Shown here: piece after piece, positions 14,204-28,643 of the stretch
Layout of the letters: the number at the start of each line of letters is the position of its first letter
Numbering within the stretch: the stretch's first letter is position 1
Assembly: GCF_031877795.1 (NCBI RefSeq)
Contig: NC_133940.1
Location: 6,449,985-6,513,984, forward strand
Reading direction: 5' to 3'
Length of the DNA stretch: 64,000 bases
Source of the DNA: Strix aluco
Lineage: Eukaryota > Chordata > Aves > Strigiformes > Strigidae
Position numbers and translations under genes: made by a program
Notes under the pieces: model-generated
Told to the model about the DNA's origin: nothing
What the model saw: only the letters and a program-made list of their open reading frames with translations
Database searches by the model: none

Positions 14204-17200
14204 GCCTAAACTCTGCAAACTGACAAAAAGTGATTTTTTTTTTTTTTCCCCTGTTGCACCCCTTCCCTTCCCCAGTACACATCCAGTGACAATTGGAAAG
14301 ATGTCCACTGCTGTCCTCTAAGTGGTTACAAAAAATGGAGGATGAGACTAGCATTCCATATACACCCTTTGCTGCTCACTGCATTGAACCAAGGGACTTC
14401 ACCATTCGCATACCAGAGTAAATTACCTAAAGAGAATAAAGTGCTGTGAAGGGGCTGACATTCACTGTTGTTACAGCGTTAGACATGGAGCGGCTCATTT
14501 CAGGCTACGGTGTGCTAAAAATGAAGGTGATCTGTGTTCTGCCACCCCATTCTGCAAATTGCTGTTTAGTCTTGGATCAGAGAAGAGCTTGACTACACCT
14601 TGCTGTAAAAAATCAAATGATAGATTTGGGTCTGCATTTCACAGTCCCACACACTGATCTTTGATATTTCTTAGGCAAACTTTCTGTTTGAGGTTTGGAG
14701 ATGTTTTTATTGTTTTTCCTTACCTAGCAAAGATTTGTTGCTTGTATCCAACCCCTGAAATCTCTTGCACACTCCCTGTCATACTTTTTTTAAAAACATC
14801 ACTTGATCTTGCAGAATAAATAGTATAAATAATTCATGAGAAAGGCATTTTAAAGTCCAAATTCCAACCTTCCTTTCTTCCACGTACATTTTCATTTGGC
14901 TTTAAAACTATCATAAACAGGTATATTTTGGTAACAAGCTAGCCTCCCTGTGGATAGCAGGAGTATCATCAGTTACAGAAACCGAACCACGCACACAAAA
15001 ACCCTTAAATAAAACATTGGAACAATAAATATTGCCAATGCAGTATTGATTCAGCCTATTCTTGAATTATGCTAAAGCTTTTAATTCCATGCTCACTTGC
15101 TGTTTTTCCTTAAGACCATGTTACATTTAGTCATATAACCTTTTTTAAGACCTTATACTACAGTCAGGGCATTTGAACATGAATGTCAGCATTAGCAGCG
15201 TTTTCAGGTTTGTGAATAACATTTACTTTAAAAACACAGGTCCACAAATCTGCATTCCGAGGCTAATAATTTGTTTCATCAATATGTTGCATAAGCCATT
15301 ATTTAATACTTTTAAAAGTATGGGACATACTGCAAAGCCTTAAACTTATCATATTGTTTCTTGAGTGATGGACAGTGGTAAAACATTTTATACCAAATTC
15401 TAAGGTATTAACATCTGTCTCCAAAATCTTTCAATCCCACAGCATGGCAAATTATACTGGCTGCTCTTTAGTAAAAGGGAACAGCTTTAAGGATCCATCA
15501 GCAGTTTTTGTCCCCTCTGGCTCATTAGGAATGCCATCAGAAGAGGAGTACACTTCTGTTTCAAACATCCCACAGCAGAGACTGGATAATACGACAGAAA
15601 AAAGAGCCCTGCTCCCTGCATACAACCCAGCTACAGCTGTTTCTTGGTGACAAATAGGGGACGACTGCTGTTCCTTAGCTCCCTTCCTTGTAGGTACTTG
15701 AGACAACACTAGGAATGACTAGGTGGGGTGACACTCCTTACTGAGAGGGTGATGCTCTTCCCTGGAAGAGGGAGAGGAGGGCAAGCACCATCCCCAAATC
15801 TACAGCTTCCCAGGGAACTCAGAGCTATCTTGTGGCCTGGAACTGCTTAGATCTGCCCCTGGCTTGCTTTAGAGTACACCTTTTGTGTAGATTGCTGCTC
15901 TTACAGCTCTCCTGAAGGCTCACAGAAGAACATCAGGGTAAACTAGCCCATCTGTTTTCATTTGGCAGGGATTCAGCAAAACACAGTTTAGCAAAGTGCT
16001 TAAACAAATGCTTAACCTTAAGCTTGCTGTTAAGGACCTAAGAAAATGCTTTACTGGTTTAAGAGCAAAAACTACTGGAAGAAGAAGAGGGTGTTCGTGA
16101 TCTTGTTGCACAGTCGGAGGCCTGAGAACGGAGAGGGAGACTGCTTTCAAGATATGCCAGGATTTGTGCATGTGGTATGGGACATAGAGGGTGAATATGG
16201 TGGCCATGCGTGACCACAAAACAGAAGAGGAACTGTGGCATGGAGCTTTCACACGCCATTTTCCTGAAAAAAATAAAAGGGAAAGATTGCACAACACTAC
16301 TTTTTGACAGTGTTTCAGCTCTAGTGGCTTGTGCCTTGGGCTGCTTCACCCTCTAGATGTTAGTGGCACAAATCCCAGGGATTCACAGAGGCAAAGGCCT
16401 TAATTCCCAAGAGTGCAGAGACTTAACTGCACTGCCCATCAGTGAGGGGGAGCACAAGCACGAGGATGCTGCGTAGCCCCTGTGTCTCCCTTGCACTAGG
16501 GCCTGTGCTAATATCTCAACTCCTCCCATAACCACTGCTCCGTCAGCCATGGAGGTAGAAGCAAACAGCTCAACTTTTCTGTGATGATCCAGGTGGCAGT
16601 TTCACTACAAGTTCATAACAACTCTCCCTTTGCAATAAAAATACTGCCTGCTGGTGTTTATTCCTGCCTTTTTCTAAACCGAGACAACACATTTGCACAT
16701 GACTATTCTCTTCACAATGCATTTTACCTCCTGCAAACTGGATATAAATATAATCATTTTTCAAAAGACGGAGACATCTGCCAGATCTTTATATACAGGT
16801 TCTTGTAGACAACAAAATCCATCACCTTTCCATTAAAGAACTATACAAAATTAAATATTTAATAAGTGATAAATTAAATATTAATGGCCAATGCATCACA
16901 GAGATCTCTAAAAGTTTACATGAGTATGTAAGTTAGAGTGCTTATTTTTGTAGCATCTCAGCCTGTTCCCACCTAACTCATTAATTTGCTTGCTACGTGC
17001 TTCACGGGCCTCTAAGCAATCCCATGGCCCCAAAGTTGCCTCTAAGCAAAAATACCAGCTGTAGACCTCTAAATCCAAGTTGTTTCAGTTCCTCCTTCAG
17101 CGTCTCTCAAATATTGCCTTACCTAACCATGAGCTTCTTGGCTTATTTGTGTCTGTCTCCACACTCACATTCAGTTTTACTGTAGTTGAAGGTTGCGGTG

Positions 17201-20200
17201 GCACAAATAGAAATAATTAACCCCTGGTTTCATTCACACCAGAACAAAACCAGCATCCTCCTCTGCAGAGGGAACTGCAGAGCTTTTCTAGGAAGTTTTG
17301 AGCTGGCAGAGGAGGGGAGGCTGAGGAAGATGCAGAACTCAGGCAGCTGGAAAGTGCTGTGTGCAGGGAGAAGCACCCTGCAGGGGTAATTAAAGAACTA
17401 CTACTGGATTTATTCCAAGATCAAGGCCCTAAACATATTTACTTATTTAACTCCCATATCTTTGAAGAGCTGCACACAAAGGACTTCTGAAATGCCTGTT
17501 CCGGGGGGGTTGCGGGGGGAAGAAGACCCCAAGCCCTAGCCCCAAAAGTACTTGCTATGAGTCCCAGCAGCTCTTAGGCCCTGCACCTACAGTGATGCTG
17601 CAGAGCTGGGGTTTAGCAGCTCAGCTTTTGGCCAGTGCCTGAGGACGGTCCGCACACTGGCTTCCACTCTGTAGCGCCAATGTGCGATGCAGCCAGCTCC
17701 AGTTTCCCAAACAAGCATTTCTGTGTCTATTTCTTTGTGTCCCCGCTACAAGCCTCTCATGTAACATCTCTCCCTATGCCCCGCGTGGCTGTCATCCTTC
17801 CCACTGAGCAACACGAGCAAAGACAGCCTGAGGAGGTTAACACCACTCATTAATCGATCAGCGGAGCCAGCGCCAAGCGAAGCGAAATGCTGTTTTCCCT
17901 CCCGCCCACCACGCCGGGCTGAGGCTGCTGCTTCTGAAAAAATCCCTACTGGGAGAAGGAACAGGGACGCCGATGGATCGAAGAGCCCACAGAAAGGGAT
18001 GCTCAGCGGCTATGGGGTCGGGCCCTTAAACTGAAAGCAACACCTGGGCCTTTTGCAGAGGTTTTTCTAAAGCTCCGCAATACGTGTCTGGCTTTGCATC
18101 ACCCCTAACAGACAGAAAAGCCGAGCGTCTCTCAAACAGCCTAAGCATTCCTCTTTCTGCAGCCCTGGCATATTAAGTACATATTCTGGGAGTTTTGAAA
18201 AAGTCAGGCACCCTCACCCCGATTTGGCTTGCTGACAGAGAGTATTTGGTCCTTTGGGGCAGCTGCTGTCTCTCGTGGAAATCAGTGGGGTTTTAAATCC
18301 TGCATTTTTTTCTCAACACCTGAAAAAAAGCCCCATGGTGGCAGTTCACACAAATAGTTCCACTGAGTTCTCAAGAGCAAGGCAAATCCTAAAAAGAATG
18401 TCAGGTTTCCATTTTTAATCCTCTGCAGAATAGCTTAGGTATGTATGATGGAAGTAGCTGTGAGAAGTAATTGCTGCACAGGGGCCCAATTACATATTGC
18501 AAAACAAACCAAAACTCCCACCTGGTATGAGTGAAGGGCTTGAAAAGACTGGATTAAGAAATGGGTAAAAACATCATTTCAGACCTATATAACTGTCAGT
18601 ATAAATTTTTCTTTACTTTCTTTACTTTTCATTACTTTACTTTCTTACTAAAAATTACCATTAACCTAACTATGACTTTACCTGTCACTGGTATTCTTTG
18701 TATGTGTGTGTTTGTTCATTGGGTTGGATTTTTTGTAACTTGAAGCTCCTGTTTCACATGAATAAAAGCCTCCAAACTCTACAGGAAACTGAGTTTTGGA
18801 AGGTTTGTATAATGCAACTAATACCATAAAGCCCTGCCCTGGGGTCCAGTAGGTGTTTAGAGACCTCCTGCAGTGTTAACGTGCCTTAATATGGCCTGTA
18901 AAGGTTACAGACAAGGAGAAGGGATATCCTTAACAGAAGGGATTTTGTTACCTTCCTTGGGTTTTTTTTAACAAAAACACTTTCTGCAAAGATCAGTTAT
19001 AAACTATTCCATGCAGTTCGGGTTGAGTTGGAATCTCCTTGCAGATAAGTCTAAGTGACAGAAACACTTCTCCAGCCTTAATTACAGTAGCAGTGTCGGG
19101 TGCTGCTGCATTAAACTGACCTTTGGCTTTATGTTAGCAGAGCTAAATAAATAAAAAAATCATAAATTCCCAGCAACAAACACAAGCATATCTTATCATT
19201 CACAGTGTGAAGTTGTTACTACAGTGCCATCTTCAGTGCATTACATAAAGTGGAGTTTTCCTGTAGCGGATTTTTCATTGTTTTTTATGGGTTGGAAATG
19301 GATTAAAGGAGTTTCTACCGCACAGAAGAATGGGGGGAAAAAGGTGAAAACTTTCTTTGTTAATGAGAAACAGAGCGATGTGATTCAGAAAAGAAATAAA
19401 TTATTATATCAGAAGCATGTGTAATTATCAAGGAAAACAATCTGAGTCTGGCCACCACAACAGGATTTGAGGTAAAAAGTGGTTGTCCCCACCTCCTGCC
19501 AGTGACTCTTAACAATACTGCATGGAGATGAGTGTTGCATGTGAACATGCATTATGGGTAGTACATTGCAGAATCGTTAAAAGTTGTTAAAGCAAGCTTG
19601 ACTGTACACTACTTACAGACAGGGAAAAAACCATACCTCTCCACAAATCTGCCAGAGGATCTGATCTAGTTGTACTGTGAAGGACAACAGATTTGGTCAA
19701 ACAAGCTCTTCCAGTCTCATCCCAAACTTCAGAGTTTAGACTCTAGGCAGAATTGAAGATGGCTTTTCCTGTTGCAAAACAGACTAGCCCATCTATTGAA
19801 GTAAAAGTCAAAGAGAGTCTTGCATTCTTCATTACAAAGCTACTATGCTGTTCTGGTACTGTTACTTTGCTTCCCTGCAATGTCAAAACAAGGATGTTAC
19901 TGAGCCCTGCCTTGTTCCTTGGCCCTATCCATGGATGTTCTGGGCCACGACACAGAGGTCTGCTCCAGAGGGTATAAGAGAAGACATTTTAGCAAAGGTC
20001 ATTGCCATGCTTCTGTTGTCCCTGGGGACATCTTGTTTGTGAGGCTGGTGGCAAACGCCTGTATAATGTATGTCCACAACATGTATAAATACATGGTGTT
20101 GCTTCAACGCCATATGGCACTAAGAGACACTAGGCAAACTGACCTCATGCACGTGTCATGTCAAAAGGGGTATTTGTGTGCAGAAAGGAAACAGGAACCA

Positions 20201-23000
20201 ACTCCAATTCTGCATCTCAGTCCCACAGTTTGCCAGCATAAGCAAAAACTGCCAGAGGTCGCAATGTTATTGAAAAATATGAGTGATTTTATTATTATAA
20301 TGCAGATGTTCTCTTCGGAGGGAACATATTTGCTTGTCTTTCTCAGGCTTATATATTTTCAAGCATATGGCTCAGAGCTGTATTGTTCTGTATAGAGGAA
20401 ACAAGTCTATTTAATGGTTGAAGGAGAAAAATTTACAGAAAGGAAAACCCAGCTTATTCACTTTCAGTGATATTTCTCAATCTGAACAATAGAGTACAAT
20501 GGTATTCCCCTTTTGAAATGAATTGTATGCTGATAATACTCATCATTTGCATACTGCTTTCATTTTGAAAGCACATTACAAATGTAAGGGAATCCTTACC
20601 AACACACTTTACAATATGTAATCCTTACTATCTTTGCTGTCATATGCTGAAGTGGTATAAATTAGTTGACAAAGCTACACAGAGAATGCGTCACACTTGT
20701 TCTTGTTGACTGTTACTTCTGCTAGTTACTAACTGTGTATGCAACTACTGCAACAAAATCATAAAATCATGTTCGTGGCATTGCTCCAACTGCTAAAGTG
20801 AAACTCCAAATTCTCAGGGAAGCTACTTAAAAGATAAAACCTCTTAGTGCTTCCATAGCTTATATTCTTGAGAAAGGATTACAGAATAAGGACCTTATTT
20901 GTTGGCAGTATCCCAATTCTCTCAAAGTACTTTCTGAGTATTTCACTCAGTTCAGGCAAAAGTAATTTTCACTGAACAAAAAGAAATCTTAAATATAGGT
21001 TATTCATGATGTTGTTGTTCTTTATTTACATCTTAGAAAACCAAGAGAATTAAAAGCAAAGTTTTTTGCTGTACATTTGGATACAATCTCCTGATCACAT
21101 TTGTAAAACTACCAATTTATTGAACTGATCCCAAAAGTAACAATCTTCATGAGGATAAAACAGTGCAACCACATGGCAATATTTAAGAAAGAAACTGTAA
21201 GAACCCCAATTATTTCAAAGTGTTAATCCCATCCAAAGACATCACCCCTTGTATGACATCTCGTGTTGCTAACTTCATCAAATTGTAGACACACCTCAAC
21301 AGGAGCTTAAAGACTGGTCCTGAAGAACACTAACTGATGGAACTTCCATTCAAGCAAACACAGAGGGAATGTTCAAAATCTTGCATTTAATTTCTACCAC
21401 ACAAAAGGCAGCAAGACATTTAGGATGTATCTTTGCAGCTAAACTGTGGCCTGAGCTGCACATGTGAGTCCCTTGGCTCCCAGGGCATATACTAACCCAA
21501 GAATGGAACAAGTTGAAAAGCTGTATGCTAAAAATATAACCCCAACTGCTTTCTTTCTCTCTCTCTTAGTAAAATACTTCCTAAATTCAGACTTTCTAAA
21601 TAAAGATATTGCCCAACAATGTGACCATTCTTTAAAATATCTGTATTTTTCTTTTTCAATCCTGAAAAATTCAGATTTGGGCCATTTTGCTTTTCAGAAA
21701 AAAATGAAAGTTCTTCTCCCACCCTTCTCCACAAAATTAATTTTGGGTATAAGCAAACACAGACTATACATATACCAGACTGGTGACCTGGAGTCTTATT
21801 TGTGGCGTGGAGATAAGAAGAATACTCTGCTGAGAAGGACTCACAGTGTCTATGAGATCCTCCCAGGGAGCAAGGAAATCTGCTGTATGGTTCATCATTT
21901 CCTGTAGTTTCTTGCAGTGAAGAGCTCAAAATCTGTCAAAACACTCCGCCCTTTGTGACTTGGCTCACTGAGATGTAATGACTGTGCAGCATCTCAGCTG
22001 TGAGCACTAATGTATCTCACAAAGAGAGACTCTACCAAAGAAAGTGCTCAACAAACATTACGTATGGACTAACCTCCATACCCAAATAGCATCCAGTGTA
22101 CACACAAGTGTATCCACACCTCAGTAAAAAACCTCGTTAAGAAATATGTAAAACAGCTGGTTTAACCTAAATAATTTGTCCAAGACTCTTCAGTGAATAG
22201 TGACACCAAAACCTAGCTTGGCTAAGTGGGTGCAGATATTTACAGGATTTAGCCCACAGCCTGACTGTCAGGACTGAATTAACAGAATCCCATACACTTC
22301 ACACTGTACACCTTACAGTCGGGGAAAGCCACGATTGCCCAGCTTCAAAAGCCCAGCATGAATCTTCCGAACGGAAGCTTAAAATATTTCCTACTCCTCT
22401 TTGTTTTGGATTGTACATCATCTGACATGACTCAGAAACCATCCGGGACAGTCTCCTACAGTTTGCATTTTTCAGCTGGTTTTTGTAAATTGACAAATCC
22501 TACTCCTTTGCCTCTTTGGAAACTACTATTAATCAGTGTCTAGACAAACATTCAGCTGTAAGCGACTGGGCACGTTGAAGGTCAAGTGAGAGCATGAAAT
22601 GGAAGGATGCCCTGGAAGGTCATTTCTAGGAAATTACATGAAATTAAATCAAGAAATTAAATGCTTGTGGATGAGGGAAACTGAGGAAGACTGCTTTGCT
22701 ATTGTACATATGCAAGATGACTACTAAGCCATATAGAGATCCTTTTGTTTTCTGGTTAAGCAAAGACCAAAGGGACAATCAGAGTTGATTTACAGTATTT
22801 TAAGCCTTCACGTACACACATACAAAAAAATCAGACTTCGTATCAGCTAGGTCTCTTTTTCTTACCTGATTATTATGTGTGCTTTTAAGAAATTATTTAG
22901 TGTTAAATGACTACAAGAATTCCCAGCAAGAGAATGAAAAATCAACATAATACAGCATCAGTCTGTTACTCATAACTGGCATTTCAAGAATATGACTGCT
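14204..23000. other. intergenic DNA, no gene seen
   Basis: Non-coding sequence. A modest CpG-richer patch at about 17850-18030 has no exon-like structure I can defend. The longest open frame, 19919-20395 on the plus strand (158 codons), shows no family features. Confidence 0.65.
20545..20700. repeat. possible ancient degraded interspersed repeat
   Basis: The order 'gaaagcacattacaaatgtaa', a TCCTTAC pair and 'gacaaagctacacagaga' recalls very old amniote SINE/LINE relics. The match is weak and by eye only. Confidence 0.22.
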
Positions 23001-25180
23001 CAAAAGGTACTGTTTTCAGACATATAAATATCTCAATATCTAATGAATATGAATAAAATTAAAAGTAAAATAAAGATATTTCAATAAAGTCCCTACTTAA
23101 TGAGAAAGAGGAGCAGGGTAAGTTTGTTCCATTATAGGGAGAAAATAAATTGTATTGTTAAGATAGATTTTTTTATTTTATGTGATGTATATCCCAAGTC
23201 TATGTATGAAACCAGAAATACAGATAGTTTTGTATCCATAGTACATCTACAGGATGCCCACAGCTGTTGAATCACTGTAGAGTTCCACTGCCATCAGACA
23301 GACACAGGACTGCACCTACTCTATGTTCTGCCCTATAGTTATTTGAAACTAGTAACAGCTTTACCACACAAATCAATAGAGCATAAAGCAAGATTATATT
23401 TTATTTCAAGTAAAAAATTACTTATTTTTTATTTCAATAGCAGATAGATCAGCTCACCTAATATGGTAAATTTCTGCTTTTGTGTTCACTAGGGTAAGGC
23501 TGATCTGATTCCATTGAAGTCTGTTAAGTCTGGATTTACATTGGTAAATTTCTGAGATTAGTTTGTCCCTGAGCATTAACATTCCTATCTTTATTTTTCA
23601 ACACAGCATCAATCAGAATACAGAAGGATGAATGTGCAATTAGAAATAAAGATTAAATAATGGAAAAACATACTAACAGTGATCAAGTTCCTCTACATCC
23701 AGGAAATCGGTGCACACACGTTATTTTCAAAACATGAATACTTAGTCTTCATTCTCAAGTTTTTCTTTAGAAAGAAATTCTATGGAATATATACATAGGC
23801 CTTTTCGAATTAATGCTGTGCGTTTGCTCCTAACGTTACACTGCAACTGGCAGTGAAAAAAAATAATCTGTATCAAGTCCTGATTTTCTAGTCCATATCA
23901 CATTCTTATTCTCATTCACCACCATTATAATGCATGTTAAATCCTACACAACGGGGAATGTTTAATCTAGATGTAATTCTGTTCCTGCTCTTCTCACCTC
24001 CCATGAAGACTTTTATGAGGCTTTGTAAAACATTTTTACTACCAAATCTAAATTTGGGAGTTAAATTATCTAAAGACATCTTTTCAACTTTCATTTATAA
24101 AACTAACCTAACCAATTGAAATGCTATATGGATTGATATTTTTCTTTTTGCTAAGGATAAACAACTTTTCTTTCCTCTGAAAAACTGTCTTATCCAAAAT
24201 GATTGAGAAGGGAACAAAATCAAAACAAATGCCCCTAGCATTATGTGATTGTTGCTCTAAGCACTTCTGTGCTGAAGATCTCCGAATCCAACTAAAAACT
24301 AAATTCTGCTTGTGTTAGTAATGCAAAAAAATGTCACTGACTTTGGAGGGACTACTTGTATAACATAGGCAAGGAGGATTTTGGTAGACAACAGAAGATG
24401 GGAAAAACTGCCACAAAAAATAATAACAAATTGTCAGGGTGATTAGAAAGCATTACTGTTTAACTACTTTATAGATTCTCTTTCATACATATACAAATGA
24501 TCCAAAAGAGAATATTACAGGCACTTTAAAAAGTCTAATTTCAGAAATACAATAGTACCAAACGATTTTATTAATGTTTCATACAAATTTTTAAGCCGTT
24601 GGCTAATATTTTGATGTTGCTGAAGGCAAACAAAATTCATAAACAATAACTTTCTGTGTTTTACATTAAACTGGATGTTATAAGTAACTATCTTAATTAT
24701 AAACTAACCTAGAATAGTAATGATCGAAGCAGGGTAAAACCAATACATTTTGTTTTCTTTACTTTATTTCAAAATAGAGTGATTATAAATACATTCTTGT
24801 TATATTTCCTTCCTAACTCTTTGGATGCAACCAAAAAAAAAAAAAATCTCACTGTGCTCATTTCATACAATATCAATGTACAAACCATGCAAGAGATATT
24901 ATAGATAATATACCACCATCAAGTTCTGGATGTGTTTTGTTGATTCTGAAACATTTGTTAACATTATTCACAAGGCCATGCCTTTTATAATTTAAATTGT
25001 CATTATGGCTTTAAAAAAAAAAATTAAAAAATATTTTTGTACTAGATTTCTATATTATTGTCAATCTTGAACACTAAATGCAAAACGTAAATCATCTGAT
25101 GGTCTTGCGTTCTTGCACCATGGTAGTTGCTTTCTGATAAAATTGCACAATTTTTTTCTTTTTCAAGGAAACGATTACAC
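23001..25180. other. AT-rich flank beyond the inferred SLITRK4 3' end
   Basis: Very AT-rich sequence with further TTTATT words, so the transcript could extend into it. No gene or transposon is recognised. Confidence 0.5.
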
Positions 25181-25195
25181 TTTATTGATTTTATT
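25181..25195 (-). terminator. candidate distal polyadenylation signals (paired AATAAA)
   Basis: On the minus strand two AATAAA hexamers lie within 15 bases, about 3.45 kb past the SLITRK4 stop. They are candidates for a distal cleavage site. Nearer signals at 27.5-28.0 kb are alternatives. Confidence 0.35.
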
Positions 25196-25908
25196 TAAAA
25201 ATGGAAGCTTCTTTAGAATACAATGAAGACAACAGATTATGTTAACACCTTCACTAATGTAATTTATGTCTATGGGTCTTAACAGCCATTTTACAAGCAT
25301 GGCCACTCAAACCAGTATCATGAACAGACGGATCTGTTAAGTCACATCCGAAGAGTCACCTTCCCAGACAGACTGACTATAGATTTGAATGGACATTACA
25401 CTAAAACTGCTGTGCAGACACATACTCTGTTTCAAAACACAGAGGAAATAAAATGGCTTTCATTCAAAGTAACAATGTCACAGAAATAGAGTGTTTTGCC
25501 AATTTCTGCGTTCTTCACTCACACTATTATGCCTACGTATTGCACCATATATGTAAAACACTTGGGAACAATTTCTACAGGAAAGTCCAGATTGTGCAAC
25601 CTTTACTGATGCTGGTGAACCTACACTCAACAGCATAATCCCAAAAGAGTCACTGGACTCTATGTGTTATATACAATGTTTTTGAGCTGGGCTTTTTTGA
25701 ATTCAATGACAAAACTCTAAGCCCCACTCTTGGGCAGGTCTTTAATTATTAGCTCATGAACAGTACCTCTGCACATGATTTAGGTTGAACTTAAATGCTT
25801 TACTGGATTGGGACTTCAATGAGCAGGAAAATCTGACCCAGTGTAATGGCACAACATAACGGTTCAGTTCTTCCTCTTTTGATCAGTGAACAGAAGACCT
25901 CACCACCA

Positions 25909-25965
25909 AAAAAAAAAAAACCAACAACCCAACCAAACCATGACAGAAAACAAAACCAAACCCCT
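25909..25965. repeat. A/C-rich low-complexity tract
   Basis: An A-run followed by CCAACAACCCAACCAAACC-like words, in the inferred SLITRK4 3' UTR. Confidence 0.7.
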
Positions 25966-28643
25966 CAATTTGTTAGCTGAGGAAGGTATGATCATTTAGC
26001 ATTGCTCTTTGAACTCAGGGCAACACGCGTCACAAGCACATCAGTTTTAACATCACTTACAAGTATTAGCTCATTTGCTATTTTCACTGTTTTTAACACA
26101 TGCCTCTCAAGAGTGGGGTATGGGACTTGATAGTCTCTGACAATGTACTGAAGCATCAGTAGCTTTATGCTTTGCCAAATCTCAGTGAACCTTTACACAT
26201 CCTCAAAGCCATGCAGCACTGTTTAGCGCCCCCATTATTCTTAGCCTACTGCTGGAGCCGCTCTAAGTCTATCATGTCAGCGCACACTCTTTAATCCACA
26301 GACTCTTGACACAATAAGCTCAAGTTCTTATTCAAATCTTGGCCATGTATTGCATCATTGGTCAACCAAAAACTTTTTATGCTAGAAACATGTATGGACG
26401 TAGAATCCATGTCCTGAAAATCCCTATGACATCCTGAATGAAGCCAATTATTGTGCATGGCTAGCAGCAGCTTTTTGAAAGAAACTCAGCCATTAATTTA
26501 TCTATTATAATTTTATTATCTGAAATCATGTATATACTTTGTAGTATGGAGAAAAATAATAAAACAACCCTATTTTTAAGTTACAAGTGCATAAACAAAT
26601 TCTGAAAGTAGAAAAATGTTGGTTTGCTTTCTCTTAAATATAGCAGTGCTTTTTTTTTTTTTTTTGTAAACTTTGCTAAAAAATATACTGCAGGCTGTTT
26701 GCCAAATATAATTCCAGAAAAAAAAAAAATTCACAGCAATGTCATAAACCCCTGAAATTAGAGGTTTATAATGGAAATAGCTGACACAGCCTTCTCCACA
26801 GTATTATTATTGGGTCTTGCTGTAATATTTGCTAGTTTCAAATTCATTAGAAACGTTCATGTTTATACCCTACTAATCTTAACTGATTTATGTATTCATT
26901 ATAAAAGGTACGTGTGTGTGGGAAGGTTCTGGAAGCAAAGGAGATAGAGGGTCTTACACAAAACTCCTTGAAATGAATGAAAAATTTCCTTTTCAAGTCA
27001 AAGAACTTTTGTTAATCTCACAGTATAGATTTGCTGTATGGTGCTTTACCAATATATCTCCATTCTAATCTCAAGGTACCATCTATCACTGAGATACAAG
27101 TGTGGATTTTCCATTCTCCTACTTTTTTTTTTCCCCAGCTATTCAGATTCAGCTTTCACAAAGGCAAGTTTTACTCTGTAGATATGAGCTACACAATATT
27201 CTGAACTGAGACCACTATATTCATTTTACACTGTGATTTTAAACAGACAGAATTTGCCATATTGTTCACTGTTCTGATCAGTTTTTTCTGACTGACAGCA
27301 GCCAGACAGATAATAAGAACAGAAAACTTATGCATATACAATTAAAATATTACCCTTACCATGAATTCCTGTAAATACTTGAAGTGAAAACTATTTAGAT
27401 TAAGCTGTAGAACCCGGAAAAGCAAGACAACTGATGGCAAATAATTGCCTGAGACACAATACTAAAAAACTAATGAAATCTATTTTAAAATGCACCATTG
27501 GTAACAAATCTGAAATAAGATAATATGCTAATTTCACAAGAATAGTACAGAACAATTTTATTATTATTATATCTGATCACTTAATTCTGGATAATTCTAT
27601 ACATTACAGCCCCAGTTTCTGTTTGGTATATTGTTCTGGTTTTATTTATACTGAATGACTAATGCATTGTGATCAGGAAAACAAGTCAGGCATATTAAAT
27701 ACATATTAAGGAGTACATATTTTTCCTATTTAGTATACAAAGTATTTCATAAATATGAATTATATTACAAAAATAATTTCTGCTACGCTCACACAGTAAG
27801 CACTTTGACAATTTTGGACAACCTGTTGGGGTTGCAAGTGTTTCACATAACTGAGAAGGAACTCTAGTTTTAGTTGGAGATAAGTCTTACAGCAGATTCT
27901 GCATAAACATCAAATATTTTCTTCAGATGCCACAAATACTGCAGAAGTCAGGTTGAACTACTTTCTTTCTTTTTTTCTTTAATTTTATGTATAGACATGT
28001 ATGCTTCAAGTGGTCAAATTTATTTCATAGGTATGTAATGCATGGTATATTTTAAACAATATTTGCACAATTTAACATTATAATTCCAGTGGTTTCAAGA
28101 TGCAGGCCATAAATGTAACCAATTTACACATACTATCGAATGTTCTCTCTTTGCATGCTTGTTACTTTCCAGATAATCTTTAAACAGTGCCATTACAACA
28201 CCACAAATCAAAGGATTACTCCAGTTCCACCAACTTAAATCCACGTGCAGGATGAAGGACCCAGCTGAGGTACAAATACCAGTACCAGGTTTCTTGTGTT
28301 TGTTCTAACAAATCACAAGGAGACGATGGTTTTGCATTTAAGGTACAAAACATATATGCCTCTTGAGGTTAAATTCAGTGTAACGTGTATAAAGCATCCC
28401 TTTGGCAATAGAGTTTGCAGTATCCCTACAGGATTCCACAGGGCATGAGCTTTATGTAGAAATATCTATTAAGGAAATTCTCCTCTACTTGAGAAATCAT
28501 ATGCAGCTACAGTTAATCAGACACCCTTGGATACACCTGCCTCTATGCCTATCAATATAATATAGTATTTGGAAGTTAAAAGTCAACAAAAGGCACTTTC
28601 ATCATTAAATAAATGTCCTCTGTAGGCAATAAGATTGTATGAC

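Larger units (their letters stand above)
25181..28643 (-). other. inferred long 3' UTR of SLITRK4
   Basis: AT-rich DNA directly downstream of the stop codon with no other gene in it. Minus-strand AATAAA hexamers occur at 28024-28019, 27646-27641, 27562-27557, 25195-25190 and 25186-25181. The last two are a close pair (AATAAAATCAATAAAGTG). SLITRK genes generally have multi-kilobase 3' UTRs, so a distal end near 25.2 kb is plausible. The true end, or several alternative ends, cannot be fixed from sequence alone. Confidence 0.4.

Noticed and set aside
19919..20395. 158-codon plus-strand open frame
   Set aside because: No recognisable motif, ordinary composition, no splice or promoter context; length is attainable by chance in 64 kb.
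21464..21929. Overlapping open frames of 147 (+) and 133 (-) codons
   Set aside because: Both strands open together in unremarkable DNA, with no family resemblance.
23480..23560. Sequence resembling old amniote repeats ('ccattgaagtctgttaag', 'tttacattggtaaat')
   Set aside because: Too short and diverged to call; similar fragments near 12930 and 42600 are equally weak.
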